Positions 25,301-36,704 of a DNA stretch of 64,000 nucleotides are shown piece by piece. Position 1 is the first letter of the stretch, and each line of letters opens with the position of its first letter. Under the pieces are notes generated by a model, which did no database searches, was not told the origin of the DNA, and saw nothing but the letters and a program-made list of their open reading frames with translations. Both the position numbers and the translations under genes were made by a program. Source of the stretch: Cryobacterium sp. Y50 (GTDB lineage Bacteria; Actinomycetota; Actinomycetes; Actinomycetales; Microbacteriaceae); the NCBI RefSeq assembly GCF_002929805.1, contig NZ_PJJM01000105.1, positions 62,001 to 126,000 on the forward strand. Reading direction: 5' to 3'.

Positions 25301-26674
25301 ATGGTTGAGCCCTTCCGACATGACTTGGAGCATCCGGAGTCAGGCCCCCTGGCCGACGGAACGCGTGCCGACCATGTTTCCGTAGGCATCGTGGCCGATG
25401 ACCTCACCGGTGGCGGCGATTCAGCGGTGCAATTTGCCCGCGACGGATGGCGCACCCGGCTCGCATTGACCGCGCCCGACAGCGGAGCCACCAGCCACGG
25501 AACGGTTCTCGCGGTGGTGTCCGACGCCCGCGCGCAGTCGGCGCAGCTCGCCCGAATGAGTACATCAGAGGCCGTGGAGGCGCTCGGGAATGCGGGCGTC
25601 AATCGGCTCCTGCTTAAAATCGACTCGACCATGCGGGGCTCGGTTCACGCTCAAATTCACGGCGCGGTCACCGCGTGGCGCAAGCTTTACGATGCAGCTT
25701 TCGCTGTTGTTTGCCCCGCGTATCCGGCAATGAAACGAACCGTGCAGAACGGTCGGGTTCTGGTCAATGGTCAGGGTGTGGAGACGACGGCCGTTGGCAC
25801 CGATCCGGTGACGCCCGTGACAACGAATTTGCTGTCGGAACTGGTGCCGGGAAGCGTTCACATCTCCCTTGGCCGGGGAACGCCCCTGGAACACGCCGAA
25901 CAACTGCGCGCCGCGGCACGCAACCAGACCCGCGTCGTCACGGTCGACGCAGCAACGGATGCGGACCTGATGGTACTGGCCGAAGCTGTGGCCCTGCTCG
26001 GGGCCGAGGCCGTTCCCGCCGGGAGCGCCGGGCTGGCGCTTGCGCTCTCGCAGGTCTGGTGCCGTGACCTGGCCGCCGCGGCAGAGTCACGGCGGGTGCG
26101 GGCAGGGCGTGTGGTCATCGTGGTCAGTTCGCTGCACGATGTCTCCCGGTCTCAGTACGATCATCTGGTCGGCAGCACCCCGCCGCAACACGTGCGCACA
26201 TTCGCGCCGAGCCTGAGCGTGTTGCTCGAGCCGGCTGCGGTTGGCCGTTGGATTGCCGCGGAGCTAGCGGCGGCACCATATCTTCCCGCGATCGTGATCG
26301 TGGCAACCCCATCGGAGCGGCCCGCGGCATCCACTGCAACTGAATCGGCGGCCGTAATTATCGCCGACGGGCTCGCGACAATCACCGCGGCGGTATTCGC
26401 ACACCGTTCCGTGGGAGCTTTGGTGCTCATGGGCGGCGAGGGCGCGCGGGCCGTGCTCAATCGCTTTGAGGCCGGTGCCATCGTGGTGACGGATGCCATT
26501 CGCGAGGGAATTCCGGTAGGCCTAATCGAAGGCGGCCTCGCTGACGGCCTGACTGTCGTCACTAAGGCCGGCGGCTTCGGCGTCACATCGTCGATTGCCG
26601 ATATTCTTCCCGAACTCTTGGCTGACCACGTGCTTAGCCCCTCTATCAGCCCGAACATAGGAGTACACCCATGA
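25301..26674 (+). CDS. Four-carbon acid sugar kinase (DtnK/DenK-type, DUF1537 family)
   Basis: A 457-aa kinase. N-terminal acid-sugar-binding domain starts VGIVADDLTGGGDSAVQFA near residue 28, with KIDSTMRGSVHAQI near 105; C-terminal nucleotide-binding domain ends with GGEGARAVL (about 375) and KAGGFG (about 425). Family members phosphorylate D-threonate or D-erythronate at O4. Its TGA overlaps the ATG of the dehydrogenase (ATGA). Which acid is used cannot be told from sequence. Confidence 0.85.
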   Translation: MVEPFRHDLEHPESGPLADGTRADHVSVGIVADDLTGGGDSAVQFARDGWRTRLALTAPDSGATSHGTVLAVVSDARAQSAQLARMSTSEAVEALGNAGVNRLLLKIDSTMRGSVHAQIHGAVTAWRKLYDAAFAVVCPAYPAMKRTVQNGRVLVNGQGVETTAVGTDPVTPVTTNLLSELVPGSVHISLGRGTPLEHAEQLRAAARNQTRVVTVDAATDADLMVLAEAVALLGAEAVPAGSAGLALALSQVWCRDLAAAAESRRVRAGRVVIVVSSLHDVSRSQYDHLVGSTPPQHVRTFAPSLSVLLEPAAVGRWIAAELAAAPYLPAIVIVATPSERPAASTATESAAVIIADGLATITAAVFAHRSVGALVLMGGEGARAVLNRFEAGAIVVTDAIREGIPVGLIEGGLADGLTVVTKAGGFGVTSSIADILPELLADHVLSPSISPNIGVHP

Positions 26675-27696
26675 CACTTCCCATCCTTGCTGTCACCATT
26701 GGAGACGTGGCCGGAATCGGTCCCGAGATTACGGCCAAGTCACTGCTCGGTCACGGAGACGTTCGCACGCGGTGCGTTCCCGTCGTAATCGGCGATGAGG
26801 CGGCGATGCGCCGCGGCGTGCTCAACGTGGGCGGCGATCAGGCGGCGATTCGCGTGATCGCTAATGTGGCCGACGCCCGTAACGAGCCCGGAACAATTGA
26901 GCTGTTGCAGACCGGCCCGTCACTCGAACACGTGGAGCAAGGCGTGCTCAGTGCCGCGGCCGGCGATGCCTCCTACCGTTTCGTGGTGGAGGCCTGCCGG
27001 CTCGCCCGCGCCGGCGAGGTGCAGGGAATCGTGACGGCGCCGCTGAACAAGGCTGCGATGCACGCCGGTGGGCACAACTGGCCCGGCCACACCGAGCTGC
27101 TCGCTCACGAATTCGGGGTGAAAAATTTTTCCCTCGTGTTGTCGGCCGGGGACCTGTATTTTTTTCACCTCACCACGCACGTGTCGATGCGCCAGGCTAT
27201 CGAGAACATCACGATCGAGCGCACTCTTTCGGTGTTAGAACTGGCTGGCGCCTTCGCCAAATCCATGGGCAAGCCCGATGAGCTGATTGGACTCGCCGGC
27301 CTCAACCCGCATGCGGGCGAAAATCGGCTCTTCGGAAATGAAGATGCCGACATTTTGGCACCGGCCGTGGTCGAGGCCAGGGCTCGTGGACTCAACGTCG
27401 TTGGCCCCCTGCCCGCCGACGCTCTGATTCCCGCGGCCGTACGCGGAAAGTACAACCTCGCCGTGGTCTGCTACCACGACCAGGGTCACGCACCCTTCAA
27501 AGCCGTCTACGGTGACGACGGCGTGAACATCACGGTCGGACTGCCAGTCGTGCGCGTGTCAGTCGACCACGGCACCGCGTTCGACATCGCCGGTCAGGGA
27601 ATCGCCCGCGAGGCCAGCCTCGTGCTGTCGCTGGAACGCGCCGCAGCACTCGCGCCCGGGTGGGACCACGTGTGGCGGGCCGCGCAGGCCGCCTAA
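26671..27696 (+). CDS. pdxA2: PdxA2-type 4-phospho-D-threonate/erythronate 3-dehydrogenase
   Basis: A 341-aa PdxA-family dehydrogenase. Metal-binding His residues occur in NWPGHTELLAHEF, HLTTHVSMRQ and CYHDQGHAPFK; substrate-binding stretches TIGDVAGIGPE and LNPHAGENRLFG are present. Linked to a four-carbon acid kinase, such proteins oxidise the 4-phosphate and decarboxylate to dihydroxyacetone phosphate, unlike true PdxA in vitamin B6 synthesis. Translationally coupled to the kinase. Confidence 0.87.
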   Translation: MTLPILAVTIGDVAGIGPEITAKSLLGHGDVRTRCVPVVIGDEAAMRRGVLNVGGDQAAIRVIANVADARNEPGTIELLQTGPSLEHVEQGVLSAAAGDASYRFVVEACRLARAGEVQGIVTAPLNKAAMHAGGHNWPGHTELLAHEFGVKNFSLVLSAGDLYFFHLTTHVSMRQAIENITIERTLSVLELAGAFAKSMGKPDELIGLAGLNPHAGENRLFGNEDADILAPAVVEARARGLNVVGPLPADALIPAAVRGKYNLAVVCYHDQGHAPFKAVYGDDGVNITVGLPVVRVSVDHGTAFDIAGQGIAREASLVLSLERAAALAPGWDHVWRAAQAA

Positions 27697-27779
27697 CCGT
27701 CATGGCCAGCCGAGCGCATGCCCGGTCCGCGCAGGCAGCGCGGCCGGGGCGATGGCACTCTGCGCCCTACGATGGAGTG

Positions 27780-28655
27780 ATGTGGCTAGATGAAGTGCCC
27801 GCCGGGGCGGTCAATGCCGCCAACGGCAGCCCACTGCACAGCCAGGTTGGGGCAATCATCCGTTCCCATATCGTCAATGGGCAACTGCCGCCCGGGTCGC
27901 AGTTGCCCACCGAGGCGGAGTTGCAGGAACGGTTCTCCGTTTCCCGCTCGGTCGTGCGTCAGGCACTCGCCGCGCTCAGTGCTGAAGGCCTCGTTCAGCG
28001 CGGGCGCGGGCGCGGCAGCGTGGTGTCGCCGCGCGGTGAGCACCATCGACTCGTGCAGCGCATGTCGGGCCTGTCCACCCAGATCTCGGCCGAGGGCGCT
28101 GATGTCTTCACCGCCGTGCTCGCACTGGCGCCCGAGCAGAATGCTGCTGCATCAGCGGCGCTGGGTGGGGCTGAGGTCGTCGGTATCCGTCGACTGAGAT
28201 CTGCCGGCACCGGCCCCCTCGCGGTCATTCACACCTGGCTGCCCCTGTCGATTGGTGCCGGCCTCACGGCCGTCGAGCTGACGGATGCCTCGCTGCACAC
28301 CGTTCTGCGTTCTCGCCTGGGCGTGTCGTTCGTCTCGGGCCGCCGGCAGGTGCGCGCTGTAGCTGCCACGGAGGGCCTGGCGAAGCTGTTGCAGATCAGT
28401 GTGGGGGAGCCGCTGCTACTGCTCGAAGGTACGAGTCTTGACGAACATGGCGTGCCCATCGAGATGTTCTCCACCTGGCACCGTGCCGACCGCGTGGTTT
28501 TCGACCTCGACGTGGTCGACGCCGATGCGCCGGCTATCGCACCTGACCTAGCGCACGCCGACGGCCGTGTGACCCGCCCCCAGCTGGCAGCTCACGCCGC
28601 GGACTTAGCCCGCCAGCTCCACGAGCTATCCGTGGAACTGGACCGGAACGACTGA
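27780..28655 (+). CDS. GntR/HutC-family transcriptional regulator
   Basis: A 291-aa regulator: GntR winged helix about 20-85 (GSQLPTEAELQERFSVSRSVVRQAL), then a UTRA ligand-binding domain about 105-250. ATG 27780 is preferred: TACGAT at 27769-27774 would give a leaderless start, and it leaves the usual N-terminal length; an ATG at 27702 is an alternative. It probably binds the TGTGTACGTACACA palindrome before the permease and is released by a pathway acid or phosphate. Confidence 0.83.
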   Translation: MWLDEVPAGAVNAANGSPLHSQVGAIIRSHIVNGQLPPGSQLPTEAELQERFSVSRSVVRQALAALSAEGLVQRGRGRGSVVSPRGEHHRLVQRMSGLSTQISAEGADVFTAVLALAPEQNAAASAALGGAEVVGIRRLRSAGTGPLAVIHTWLPLSIGAGLTAVELTDASLHTVLRSRLGVSFVSGRRQVRAVAATEGLAKLLQISVGEPLLLLEGTSLDEHGVPIEMFSTWHRADRVVFDLDVVDADAPAIAPDLAHADGRVTRPQLAAHAADLARQLHELSVELDRND

Positions 28656-28853
28656 CCCGAGATCGGTACCTGTTGTAGAAGGCGCACCAGCCTGGCTGCC
28701 GATCCGCGCGATGTGCTGAAATCGCACCATACGAGAGCGTAGCGAAGCTGTCGGGCACTGCTAAAGGTCGGTGCCCTCCACGGTGCCCTCCGTTGTGCCC
28801 GCTGAGCGAATGCTTCCCGGTTGGGCGTCGACGCCCTCACGGGACTTATGCAG

Positions 28854-28927
28854 TGGAGCGGATGACGGGAATCGAACCCGCGCTATCAGCTTGGGAAGCT
28901 GAAGTTCTACCATTGAACTACATCCGC
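28854..28927 (-). tRNA. tRNA-Gly (anticodon CCC)
   Basis: A 74-nt cloverleaf on the minus strand: acceptor stem GCGGATG/CATCCGC, D-arm AGTTCAATGGTAGAACT, anticodon stem TCAGC/GCTGA with loop TTCCCAA, T-arm with GGTTCGATTCC. The 3' CCA is encoded after discriminator U. It reads GGG codons. Its 3' end faces the acid-sugar operon. Confidence 0.95.
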
Positions 28928-28998
28928 GCGCCCGACCGTGAGCGAACAACAATCGGAACGGTGCCAGCATATCAACCCGGCGCGGCTAGGCTGGCACC

Positions 28999-29580
28999 GT
29001 GCTGCTCTCAGATCGCGATATCAAAGCTGAACTCGACGCTGGACGAATCGGTTTGGAGCCGCTCGACCCGGCCATGATCCAGCCATCGAGCATAGATGTG
29101 CGCCTGGACCGCCTGTTTCGGCTGTTTGACAACCACAAGTACGCCTACATCGATCCGGCCGAGGATCAGCCGGAACTGACCCGCCTGATCGAGACCAAGC
29201 CCAACGAGCCGTTCATTCTGCACCCGGGCGAGTTCGTGCTCGGCGCCACCTATGAGCAGGTGACCCTGCCCGACGACATTGCCGCCCGGCTCGAGGGCAA
29301 GAGCTCGCTCGGGCGTCTCGGTCTACTGACCCACTCCACAGCCGGGTTCATCGACCCGGGCTTTTCGGGCCACGTCACGCTCGAGCTCAGCAACGTCGCG
29401 ACACTGCCGATCAAGCTTTGGCCCGGAATGAAGATTGGCCAGCTGTGCTTCTTTCAGCTCAGCTCTCCGGCCGAAAAGCCGTACGGCTCGAGCGAATACG
29501 GCTCCCGCTACCAGGGACAGCGCGGCCCGACGGCTTCGCGCTCGTTCCAAAACTTTCACCGCACCGCCATCGAGCGCTGA
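28999..29580 (+). CDS. dcd: dCTP deaminase (probably bifunctional, dUMP-forming)
   Basis: A 193-aa trimeric dUTPase-fold enzyme. Conserved: [29 protein letters not shown] with catalytic Glu downstream in HVTLELSN, and the C-terminal [14 protein letters not shown] tail that closes over the nucleotide. It deaminates dCTP; actinobacterial enzymes such as M. tuberculosis Dcd also split dUTP to dUMP. GTG start close to a TAGGCT hexamer, probably leaderless. Confidence 0.95.
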   Translation: MLLSDRDIKAELDAGRIGLEPLDPAMIQPSSIDVRLDRLFRLFDNHKYAYIDPAEDQPELTRLIETKPNEPFILHPGEFVLGATYEQVTLPDDIAARLEGKSSLGRLGLLTHSTAGFIDPGFSGHVTLELSNVATLPIKLWPGMKIGQLCFFQLSSPAEKPYGSSEYGSRYQGQRGPTASRSFQNFHRTAIER

Positions 29581-29648
29581 ACCCCCTTCGAAAGAAGGCG
29601 GATGCCCGGGTAATCCGAACGTAACCTCGCGTCGGGTAAAATCTAGGT

Positions 29649-30170
29649 ATGACTTCCATGCCCACCCGATTCGACGAGGCGCTCATCGCGCACGGTCCGA
29701 CGCCGGAGTACCCCGGGCGCATGCACCGTTTCGGCCAGATGGTCGGGTCCTGGGCCGCCAAGGGCACCCGACTTGACGAGACCACCGGTGAGTGGCTCGA
29801 ACGTGACTTTGTTTGGATGGTCGAATTCATCCTCGACGGTCGGGCCGTGCAAGATGTGGAGGTCGTCGCGAGCACGACGCACCCGTCTGGATTCGAAACC
29901 GTCGCGACCACAGTGCGCGTCTACGACCCCTTGGCCGGAGCCTGGCGCGTCAGCTACTTCGCCCCGGCACTGGGCGAATACTGCCAGCTCATAGCAACCC
30001 CATACCGCCATGGTGTGCGGCAGGAGGGCACCCGCACCGACGGCCGCCCGATCCGCTGGAACTTCACTGCTATCACTCCCGACAGCTACAAGTGGGAGGG
30101 CTGGGTCTCCGCCGACGAGGGAACGACCTGGCAACTCATCGAACACAACGAGGCCACCCGCATCCGCTGA
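29649..30170 (+). CDS. Lipocalin/DUF1579-like protein of unknown function
   Basis: A 173-aa soluble protein. It begins with RMHRFGQMVGSW, a start common to DUF1579/lipocalin-like beta-barrels, followed by alternating strands with many Trp and Tyr residues and ending SADEGTTWQLIEHNEATR. TAAAAT (29637-29642) ends six bases before the ATG, so the transcript is probably leaderless. No catalytic motif. Confidence 0.6.
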   Translation: MTSMPTRFDEALIAHGPTPEYPGRMHRFGQMVGSWAAKGTRLDETTGEWLERDFVWMVEFILDGRAVQDVEVVASTTHPSGFETVATTVRVYDPLAGAWRVSYFAPALGEYCQLIATPYRHGVRQEGTRTDGRPIRWNFTAITPDSYKWEGWVSADEGTTWQLIEHNEATRIR

Positions 30171-30206
30171 AAAAACGGATGCCAGTAGCCTCGGCGAGTG
30201 GGCGGC

Positions 30207-31007
30207 CTACAGGGCGAACTTGAAGCCGAGGCCGTCGGGGTACTCACCGAGGGCGGTGAGGTTCGTGGCCGCGGTCTGCAGAGCCGCGAGGGTGAGGGCG
30301 AGCGTGCCAGGACCGAAGCTGACTCGGCTGATGCCGAGTTCGGCGAGGCGCCCCAGCGGAACGAGTCCGGGCGCACCGATCACCGAGATCTTGCCGTTGA
30401 CCTGCTCGATCGCGCGCGACACCTTGTCTTCGTCGGTGAGGCCGAGGAAGAAGATGACGTCAGCGCCGGCGCCGAGGTAGGCGTTCGCGCGGGCGACGGC
30501 TTCGTCCCAGTCACCGCCGCCGGCCAGGGTGTCGACGCGGGCGTTGATCACCAGTGGAATGCCGCTCTGGTCGGCTCCGGCACGGGCCGCTGCTACGCGT
30601 GCGGCGGCGGTTTCGATGTCGAACTGCGGGGCCTTCTCACTGCCGACGGAATCCTCAATGTTGATGCCGACGATGCCGGATTCCTCGATGAGGCGACGCA
30701 CGTTGCGGGTCACGCCCACGGCATCCGGGGCATAACCCTTTTCGAAGTCGGCTGAGACCGGTAGGTCGACGGCACCGGCGATGATCGTGGCGGCACGGAT
30801 AGCCTCGTCGAGCGAGAGGCCCTCACCGTCTTGTAAACCTCGCACGTTCGAGATGGAGTGGCTCGCGGTGGCGAGGGCTTTGATGCCGGGGGCGTCGGCC
30901 ACGATCTTGGCGGTGATGGCATCCCACACGTTGGTCACGATGAGAGGCTCGCCCGGTACGTGCAGCGAGAGCAGGAGTTCGGCCTTCTGGAGCTGGGTAA
31001 GTGTCAT
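30207..31007 (-). CDS. Isocitrate lyase/PEP mutase-superfamily protein
   Basis: A 266-aa TIM-barrel enzyme of the PEP-mutase/oxaloacetate-hydrolase type: VTNVWDAITAKIV at the N-terminus, metal/substrate residues in SADFEKGY and GINIEDSVGS, and NARVDTLAGG. The ICL KKCGH catalytic loop is not present, so isocitrate lyase activity is unlikely; C-C or P-C lyase on a small 2-oxoacid is possible. Converges on the preceding gene. Confidence 0.8.
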   Translation of the reverse strand: MTLTQLQKAELLLSLHVPGEPLIVTNVWDAITAKIVADAPGIKALATASHSISNVRGLQDGEGLSLDEAIRAATIIAGAVDLPVSADFEKGYAPDAVGVTRNVRRLIEESGIVGINIEDSVGSEKAPQFDIETAAARVAAARAGADQSGIPLVINARVDTLAGGGDWDEAVARANAYLGAGADVIFFLGLTDEDKVSRAIEQVNGKISVIGAPGLVPLGRLAELGISRVSFGPGTLALTLAALQTAATNLTALGEYPDGLGFKFAL

Positions 31008-31217
31008 GCGTGCCAGTCTGACCGGCTCGCGCGCCCCAAGCGAGGGGACGGCCTCATTCCAGCGGATGCTCAGGAAAAAACAGGGTGACGCTCAGCAAGA
31101 CGCGCACTGGCGTTCGGTGTGCCACCTGCGGCCGGGCGCGCGAACTTGAAGTGGCACTCACCGCTACTGGGCACTACGAGGCGCGCCAGGAACAAAGATT
31201 GCGGTGCCGCAACCCGA

Positions 31218-32528
31218 CTAGCGGATCTGCTGTTGCCGAGCTGAGACTGGAATGAGCAGGAGCAGGCCGAGAAGCAGTACGAGCATGATGCCGAGAATGC
31301 CCCAGTAGGTCTCGCCGAAGATCGTGACCGACAGTGCGAAGGCGGTCGGGGCAAGAAAGCTGACGGCCCGACCGGTTGTGGCGTAGAGTCCGAAAACCTC
31401 GCCCTCACGGCCGACGGGAATGAGACGGGCCAAAAAGGTACGGCTGGCCGATTGAGCCGGTCCGACGAACAGGCACAAAGCCAGTCCCGCCGTCCAGAAC
31501 ACGATCTGCCCGCCATCGTGCAGGAAAAACACTACGAGGCCGCTGATCAGAAGCCCGATCAGGGCGGTCACGATGACGGGCTTCGCGCCGAGCCGGTCGT
31601 CAAGGGCCCCGACGCTCATCGTGGCTACGCCGGCGACGATATTGGCGGCGATGGCAAAGATGATGACCTCGCCGGGTGAGAATCCGAAAACGGATGCCGC
31701 GAGCACGCCTCCGAAGGTGAAGACGCCGGCCAGACCGTCGCGGAACACCGCGCTCGCGATGAGAAAGTAGACCGTCTGGCGGCTGGTCTTCCAGAGGCGG
31801 GCAATATCGTGGGCGAGCACCACGTAACTTTGAAAAAAGCTGACCTTTTCGCGGCGGGCGGCCTTGGGCGCCCGATACTCCGGCACCCGCAGGAGTACGG
31901 GCAGCGCGAACAGGCCAAACCAGGCGGCTGCGAGCAGCATGGAGACGCGCACGGCGAGGCCGTTGTCGCCGGTCACCCCGAACAGGCCGACATCGGGCTG
32001 GATAAAGCCGAAGTACACGATGAGCAGCAGCACGATACCGCCGAGATAGCCCATGCCCCAGCCGAATCCGCTGACCTTGCCGATGGTGCGCGGCGTCGAC
32101 ACCTGCGCGAGCATAGCGTTGTAGTTGACGGATGCGAATTCGAAGAAGACGTTGCCGGCCGCGACCAGGAACAGTCCGAGCAGCAGGTAGCTCGGGCTTG
32201 CCTGCACGAAGAACATGGTCGCGGTCAGCGCGACGACGATGAAGGTGTTCACGCCGAGCCAGAATTTGCGACGGCCGGAGGTGTCGGAGCGTTGCCCGGT
32301 GATCGGGGCCAGTGCGGCAATGACGAGGCCGGCGATGGCCAGGGCCCAGCCAAGTTGGGCGCTGATCACGTCGTCATCGCCGAAAGACGAGCCGGTGATG
32401 TACACCGTGAAGACGAAGGTGGTGACGACCGCGTTGAACGCGGCCGAGCCCCAGTCCCAGAACGCCCAGGCGACCACCCGACCACGCGTCGGAGTGGTTT
32501 CCGCGTCTACGGCGACAGTCTGGGTCAT
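31218..32528 (-). CDS. MFS transporter, UMF1/Atg22-like family
   Basis: A 436-aa, twelve-helix protein. It starts with the family signature of an early VAWAFWDWGSAAFNAVVTTFVF segment and retains the MFS loop motifs (TGQRSDTSGRRKFWLG between helices 2 and 3, DDRLGAKPVI between 8 and 9). ATG 32528 chosen over a GTG two codons upstream. The Atg22-like group includes amino-acid effluxers; the substrate is unknown. The 210 bp downstream (31008-31217) contain nothing I can identify. Confidence 0.8.
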   Translation of the reverse strand: MTQTVAVDAETTPTRGRVVAWAFWDWGSAAFNAVVTTFVFTVYITGSSFGDDDVISAQLGWALAIAGLVIAALAPITGQRSDTSGRRKFWLGVNTFIVVALTATMFFVQASPSYLLLGLFLVAAGNVFFEFASVNYNAMLAQVSTPRTIGKVSGFGWGMGYLGGIVLLLIVYFGFIQPDVGLFGVTGDNGLAVRVSMLLAAAWFGLFALPVLLRVPEYRAPKAARREKVSFFQSYVVLAHDIARLWKTSRQTVYFLIASAVFRDGLAGVFTFGGVLAASVFGFSPGEVIIFAIAANIVAGVATMSVGALDDRLGAKPVIVTALIGLLISGLVVFFLHDGGQIVFWTAGLALCLFVGPAQSASRTFLARLIPVGREGEVFGLYATTGRAVSFLAPTAFALSVTIFGETYWGILGIMLVLLLGLLLLIPVSARQQQIR

Positions 32529-32595
32529 GTGCACAATCTACTGCGTGCCGGTAAACATCGGGATTTGGCGAGCCACGGCATCCGTTTGAATGAAA

Positions 32596-32616
32596 CTTGA
32601 GTCACTCACACTCAAC
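32596..32616. promoter_or_regulatory. HAIR element 1 (HspR box) before dnaK
   Basis: CTTGAGT-N7-ACTCAAC, one base off the HAIR consensus CTTGAGT-N7-ACTCAAG. It lies upstream of the -35 hexamer of dnaK. Confidence 0.88.
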
Positions 32617-32631
32617 TTTCAGCCACAGAAA

Positions 32632-32680
32632 TTGACAGGGACGAAACAGCTCTGGAATACTTGAGTCGTCGAGGCTCAAG
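32632..32680 (+). promoter_or_regulatory. dnaK promoter with HAIR element 2
   Basis: TTGACA at 32632-32637 and a weak -10 (GAATAC, 32655-32660) 17 bp apart. CTTGAGT-N7-GCTCAAG at 32660-32680 is a second HspR box lying over the transcription start. Two boxes bracketing the promoter suggest cooperative repression by HspR bound with DnaK. Confidence 0.85.
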
Positions 32681-32734
32681 TCTTGAGATCACTTTGTAGT
32701 TCGTTTCACACATGATTGAAGGAGAACAACCCAC

Positions 32735-34609
<1,875 letters not shown>

Positions 34610-34618
34610 GCCGCAACC

Positions 34619-35230
34619 ATGGCTGACAAAAAACATCCAGACAACGACGCGTCCGCTGCGGGGGTGCCCGATGACGGCACTGCCGCAGCGGGCGCGGCCG
34701 CTGCTGATGCAGCATCCGCTTCTGAAGCTGACGGTACGGCCGACGGGATCGAAGAAGACGAACTGACCGTTCAGGACATTTTGGACGCGGCGGAACGTGA
34801 AGAGGCTGAGCCGACGAGCGAACACCTCGCCGACCTCAAGCGCGTGACGGCCGAGTACGCCAACTACCGTCGGCGCACCGAAGCCAACCGTGCGATCGAG
34901 AAAGAGCGCGTGACCGGGGATATCGTCAAGGTACTCATTCCGGTACTGGACGACATCTACCGTGCTGAGAAGCACGGCGATCTCGTGCCCGACTCCGCCT
35001 TCGCCACGATCGCGGCCAAACTGCGCGCGAGCGTTGAACGCCTCGGCCTGACCTCCTTTGGTACAGTCGGCGACCCCTTTGACCCGACCATGCACGAGGC
35101 GATCTTCCAGCAGCCGAGTGCGGCCGTCGGCACCGAAACCGTCGGCGACGTTGCGGAGACGGGGTACTACCTCGGCTCCACGCTACTGCGCGCGGCCAAG
35201 GTCGTCGTTCAGGTACCGAGCGATGGCTAG
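34619..35230 (+). CDS. grpE: Nucleotide exchange factor GrpE
   Basis: A 203-aa protein: acidic/alanine-rich disordered N-terminus about 1-60, long coiled coil about 60-125, and beta-domain with [21 protein letters not shown]. It releases ADP from DnaK. Begins nine bases after dnaK and overlaps dnaJ by eight bases. Confidence 0.96.
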   Translation: MADKKHPDNDASAAGVPDDGTAAAGAAAADAASASEADGTADGIEEDELTVQDILDAAEREEAEPTSEHLADLKRVTAEYANYRRRTEANRAIEKERVTGDIVKVLIPVLDDIYRAEKHGDLVPDSAFATIAAKLRASVERLGLTSFGTVGDPFDPTMHEAIFQQPSAAVGTETVGDVAETGYYLGSTLLRAAKVVVQVPSDG

Positions 35231-36224
35231 CCAGGACTGGTTCGACAAAGACTTCTACAAGGTTCTCGGGGTATCGAAAGATGTCACGCCGGCCGAGTTG
35301 AAGAAGGCGTACCGCAAACTCGCGCGAAAGTACCACCCAGACTCCAACCCGGGGAACCCCACCGCTGAGGCGAAGTTCAAGGAACTCAGCGAGGCGCACT
35401 CGGTACTGAGCGATGCCGCGCAGCGCAAGGAATACGACGCCGTGCGGGCCATGGGCAGTGGGGCGCGCTTCGCCGCGCCCGGCGGCCGAACTCAGAGCGG
35501 CGGCTTCGAGGATGCCTTCGGAGGCATGTTCGGCGGCGGAAGCCGCCAGCAAAGTTACACCTTCGAGCAGGGCGGCTTCGACGATATCCTCGGGGGTATG
35601 TTCGGCAGAGGTAGCGGCGGTGGTGGCGGCTTTGGCAATCCCACCGGCGGCTATCGCGGGTCGGGCGCGCCTACCCGCGGCCGCGACGTGATCGCGTCGA
35701 CGACCATCGACTTCATCACGGCCACCCAAGGCGACCAGATCAGTCTGCAAACCCAAGATGGCCGGCCGATCAAGGTCAAGGTCCCAGCCGGCGTTGCGGA
35801 CGGGCAGAAGATCCGCCTGCGCGGCAAGGGCCAGCCCAGCCCCGACGGCGGAGAAACCGGCGATATCGTACTGACGATCACCGTGCGCAAGCACCCGGTG
35901 TTCGAACGTGACGGTCTCAACCTGCGGGTGACGGTTCCGGTCACCTTTGTGGAGGCGAGCCTCGGCGCGACGATCGAGGTGCCCACCCTCGGTGGTCCCC
36001 CGGTCAAACTGCGCGTGACCCCTGGCACTCCCGGAGGACGCGTGCTTCGCGTCAAGGGTCGCGGTGTCACCACGGCGAAGGGCACTGGCGACCTGCTCGC
36101 CATCGTGCAGGTTGCCGTGCCGTCACACCTCTCGAAGGACGCGGAAGAAAAACTCGAAGCCTTCGCCGAGGCGCTGCCCAAGGAAAACCCGCGCGATGAA
36201 CTACTCAAGCGGGCGAAGGGCTAG
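35223..36224 (+). CDS. dnaJ: DnaJ-type co-chaperone lacking the zinc-finger domain
   Basis: A 333-aa J-protein. J domain about 1-75 with HPD in KYHPDSNPG; glycine/phenylalanine-rich region about 80-140 (GGMFGGGS and GGFGNPTG); C-terminal peptide-binding domains about 150-333. There is no CxxCxGxG repeat, in fact no cysteine, so it is built like CbpA/type-II DnaJ. The ATG lies inside the grpE end. It delivers clients to DnaK. Confidence 0.93.
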   Translation: MASQDWFDKDFYKVLGVSKDVTPAELKKAYRKLARKYHPDSNPGNPTAEAKFKELSEAHSVLSDAAQRKEYDAVRAMGSGARFAAPGGRTQSGGFEDAFGGMFGGGSRQQSYTFEQGGFDDILGGMFGRGSGGGGGFGNPTGGYRGSGAPTRGRDVIASTTIDFITATQGDQISLQTQDGRPIKVKVPAGVADGQKIRLRGKGQPSPDGGETGDIVLTITVRKHPVFERDGLNLRVTVPVTFVEASLGATIEVPTLGGPPVKLRVTPGTPGGRVLRVKGRGVTTAKGTGDLLAIVQVAVPSHLSKDAEEKLEAFAEALPKENPRDELLKRAKG

Positions 36225-36226
36225 CC

Positions 36227-36640
36227 ATGGACGAGACCACCCGGGTTTTCGTGATTTCCATGGCAGCAGAGCTTGCGGGAATGCACCCGCAAACCCTGCG
36301 CCAATACGATCGCCTGGGCCTGGTCAGCCCGGAACGCACCCTGGGAAAGAGCCGTCGCTACTCCATGCTCGACGTGGCAAAGCTCCGTGAAATTGCGTTC
36401 TTAGGCTCAGAAGGCGTGAGTCTGGAAGGCATTCGTCGTATCCTCGAACTCGAGGATCACGTGCGCGGGCTTGAAAATCGCCTGCGCGAGTTGGAATCGA
36501 CGCTCGCCGACGAATTGCTGAACCGTCCGGGCCGCCGCGTTTTTGCGGCTGGCTCGGCCGGCGACGTTATTTCGATGAAGGCGGGCACTCGCACCAGACG
36601 CAGCAACCAGATTGTCATCTGGCGGCAGCCCAGACCATAG
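36227..36640 (+). CDS. hspR: Heat-shock repressor HspR (MerR family)
   Basis: A 137-aa MerR-type regulator: winged HTH with AAELAGMHPQTLRQYDRLGLVSP (about 11-33) and SRRYSMLDVAKLREI, then a coiled-coil dimerisation segment about 75-95. It binds HAIR sequences, two of which precede dnaK and one clpB (52443). Starts two bases after the dnaJ stop, so it controls its own operon. Confidence 0.95.
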   Translation: MDETTRVFVISMAAELAGMHPQTLRQYDRLGLVSPERTLGKSRRYSMLDVAKLREIAFLGSEGVSLEGIRRILELEDHVRGLENRLRELESTLADELLNRPGRRVFAAGSAGDVISMKAGTRTRRSNQIVIWRQPRP

Positions 36641-36704
36641 CTAGCTCCACGTTTCGCTTTCACAGCACGAACTGGTTGCACCAGCACCACTTTCAGGGGG
36701 AACC

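Noticed and set aside
28656-28998. Genomic island attachment site at tRNA-Gly
   Set aside because: The acid-sugar operon abuts the tRNA 3' end, but I found no integrase gene and no repeat of the tRNA end on the far side.
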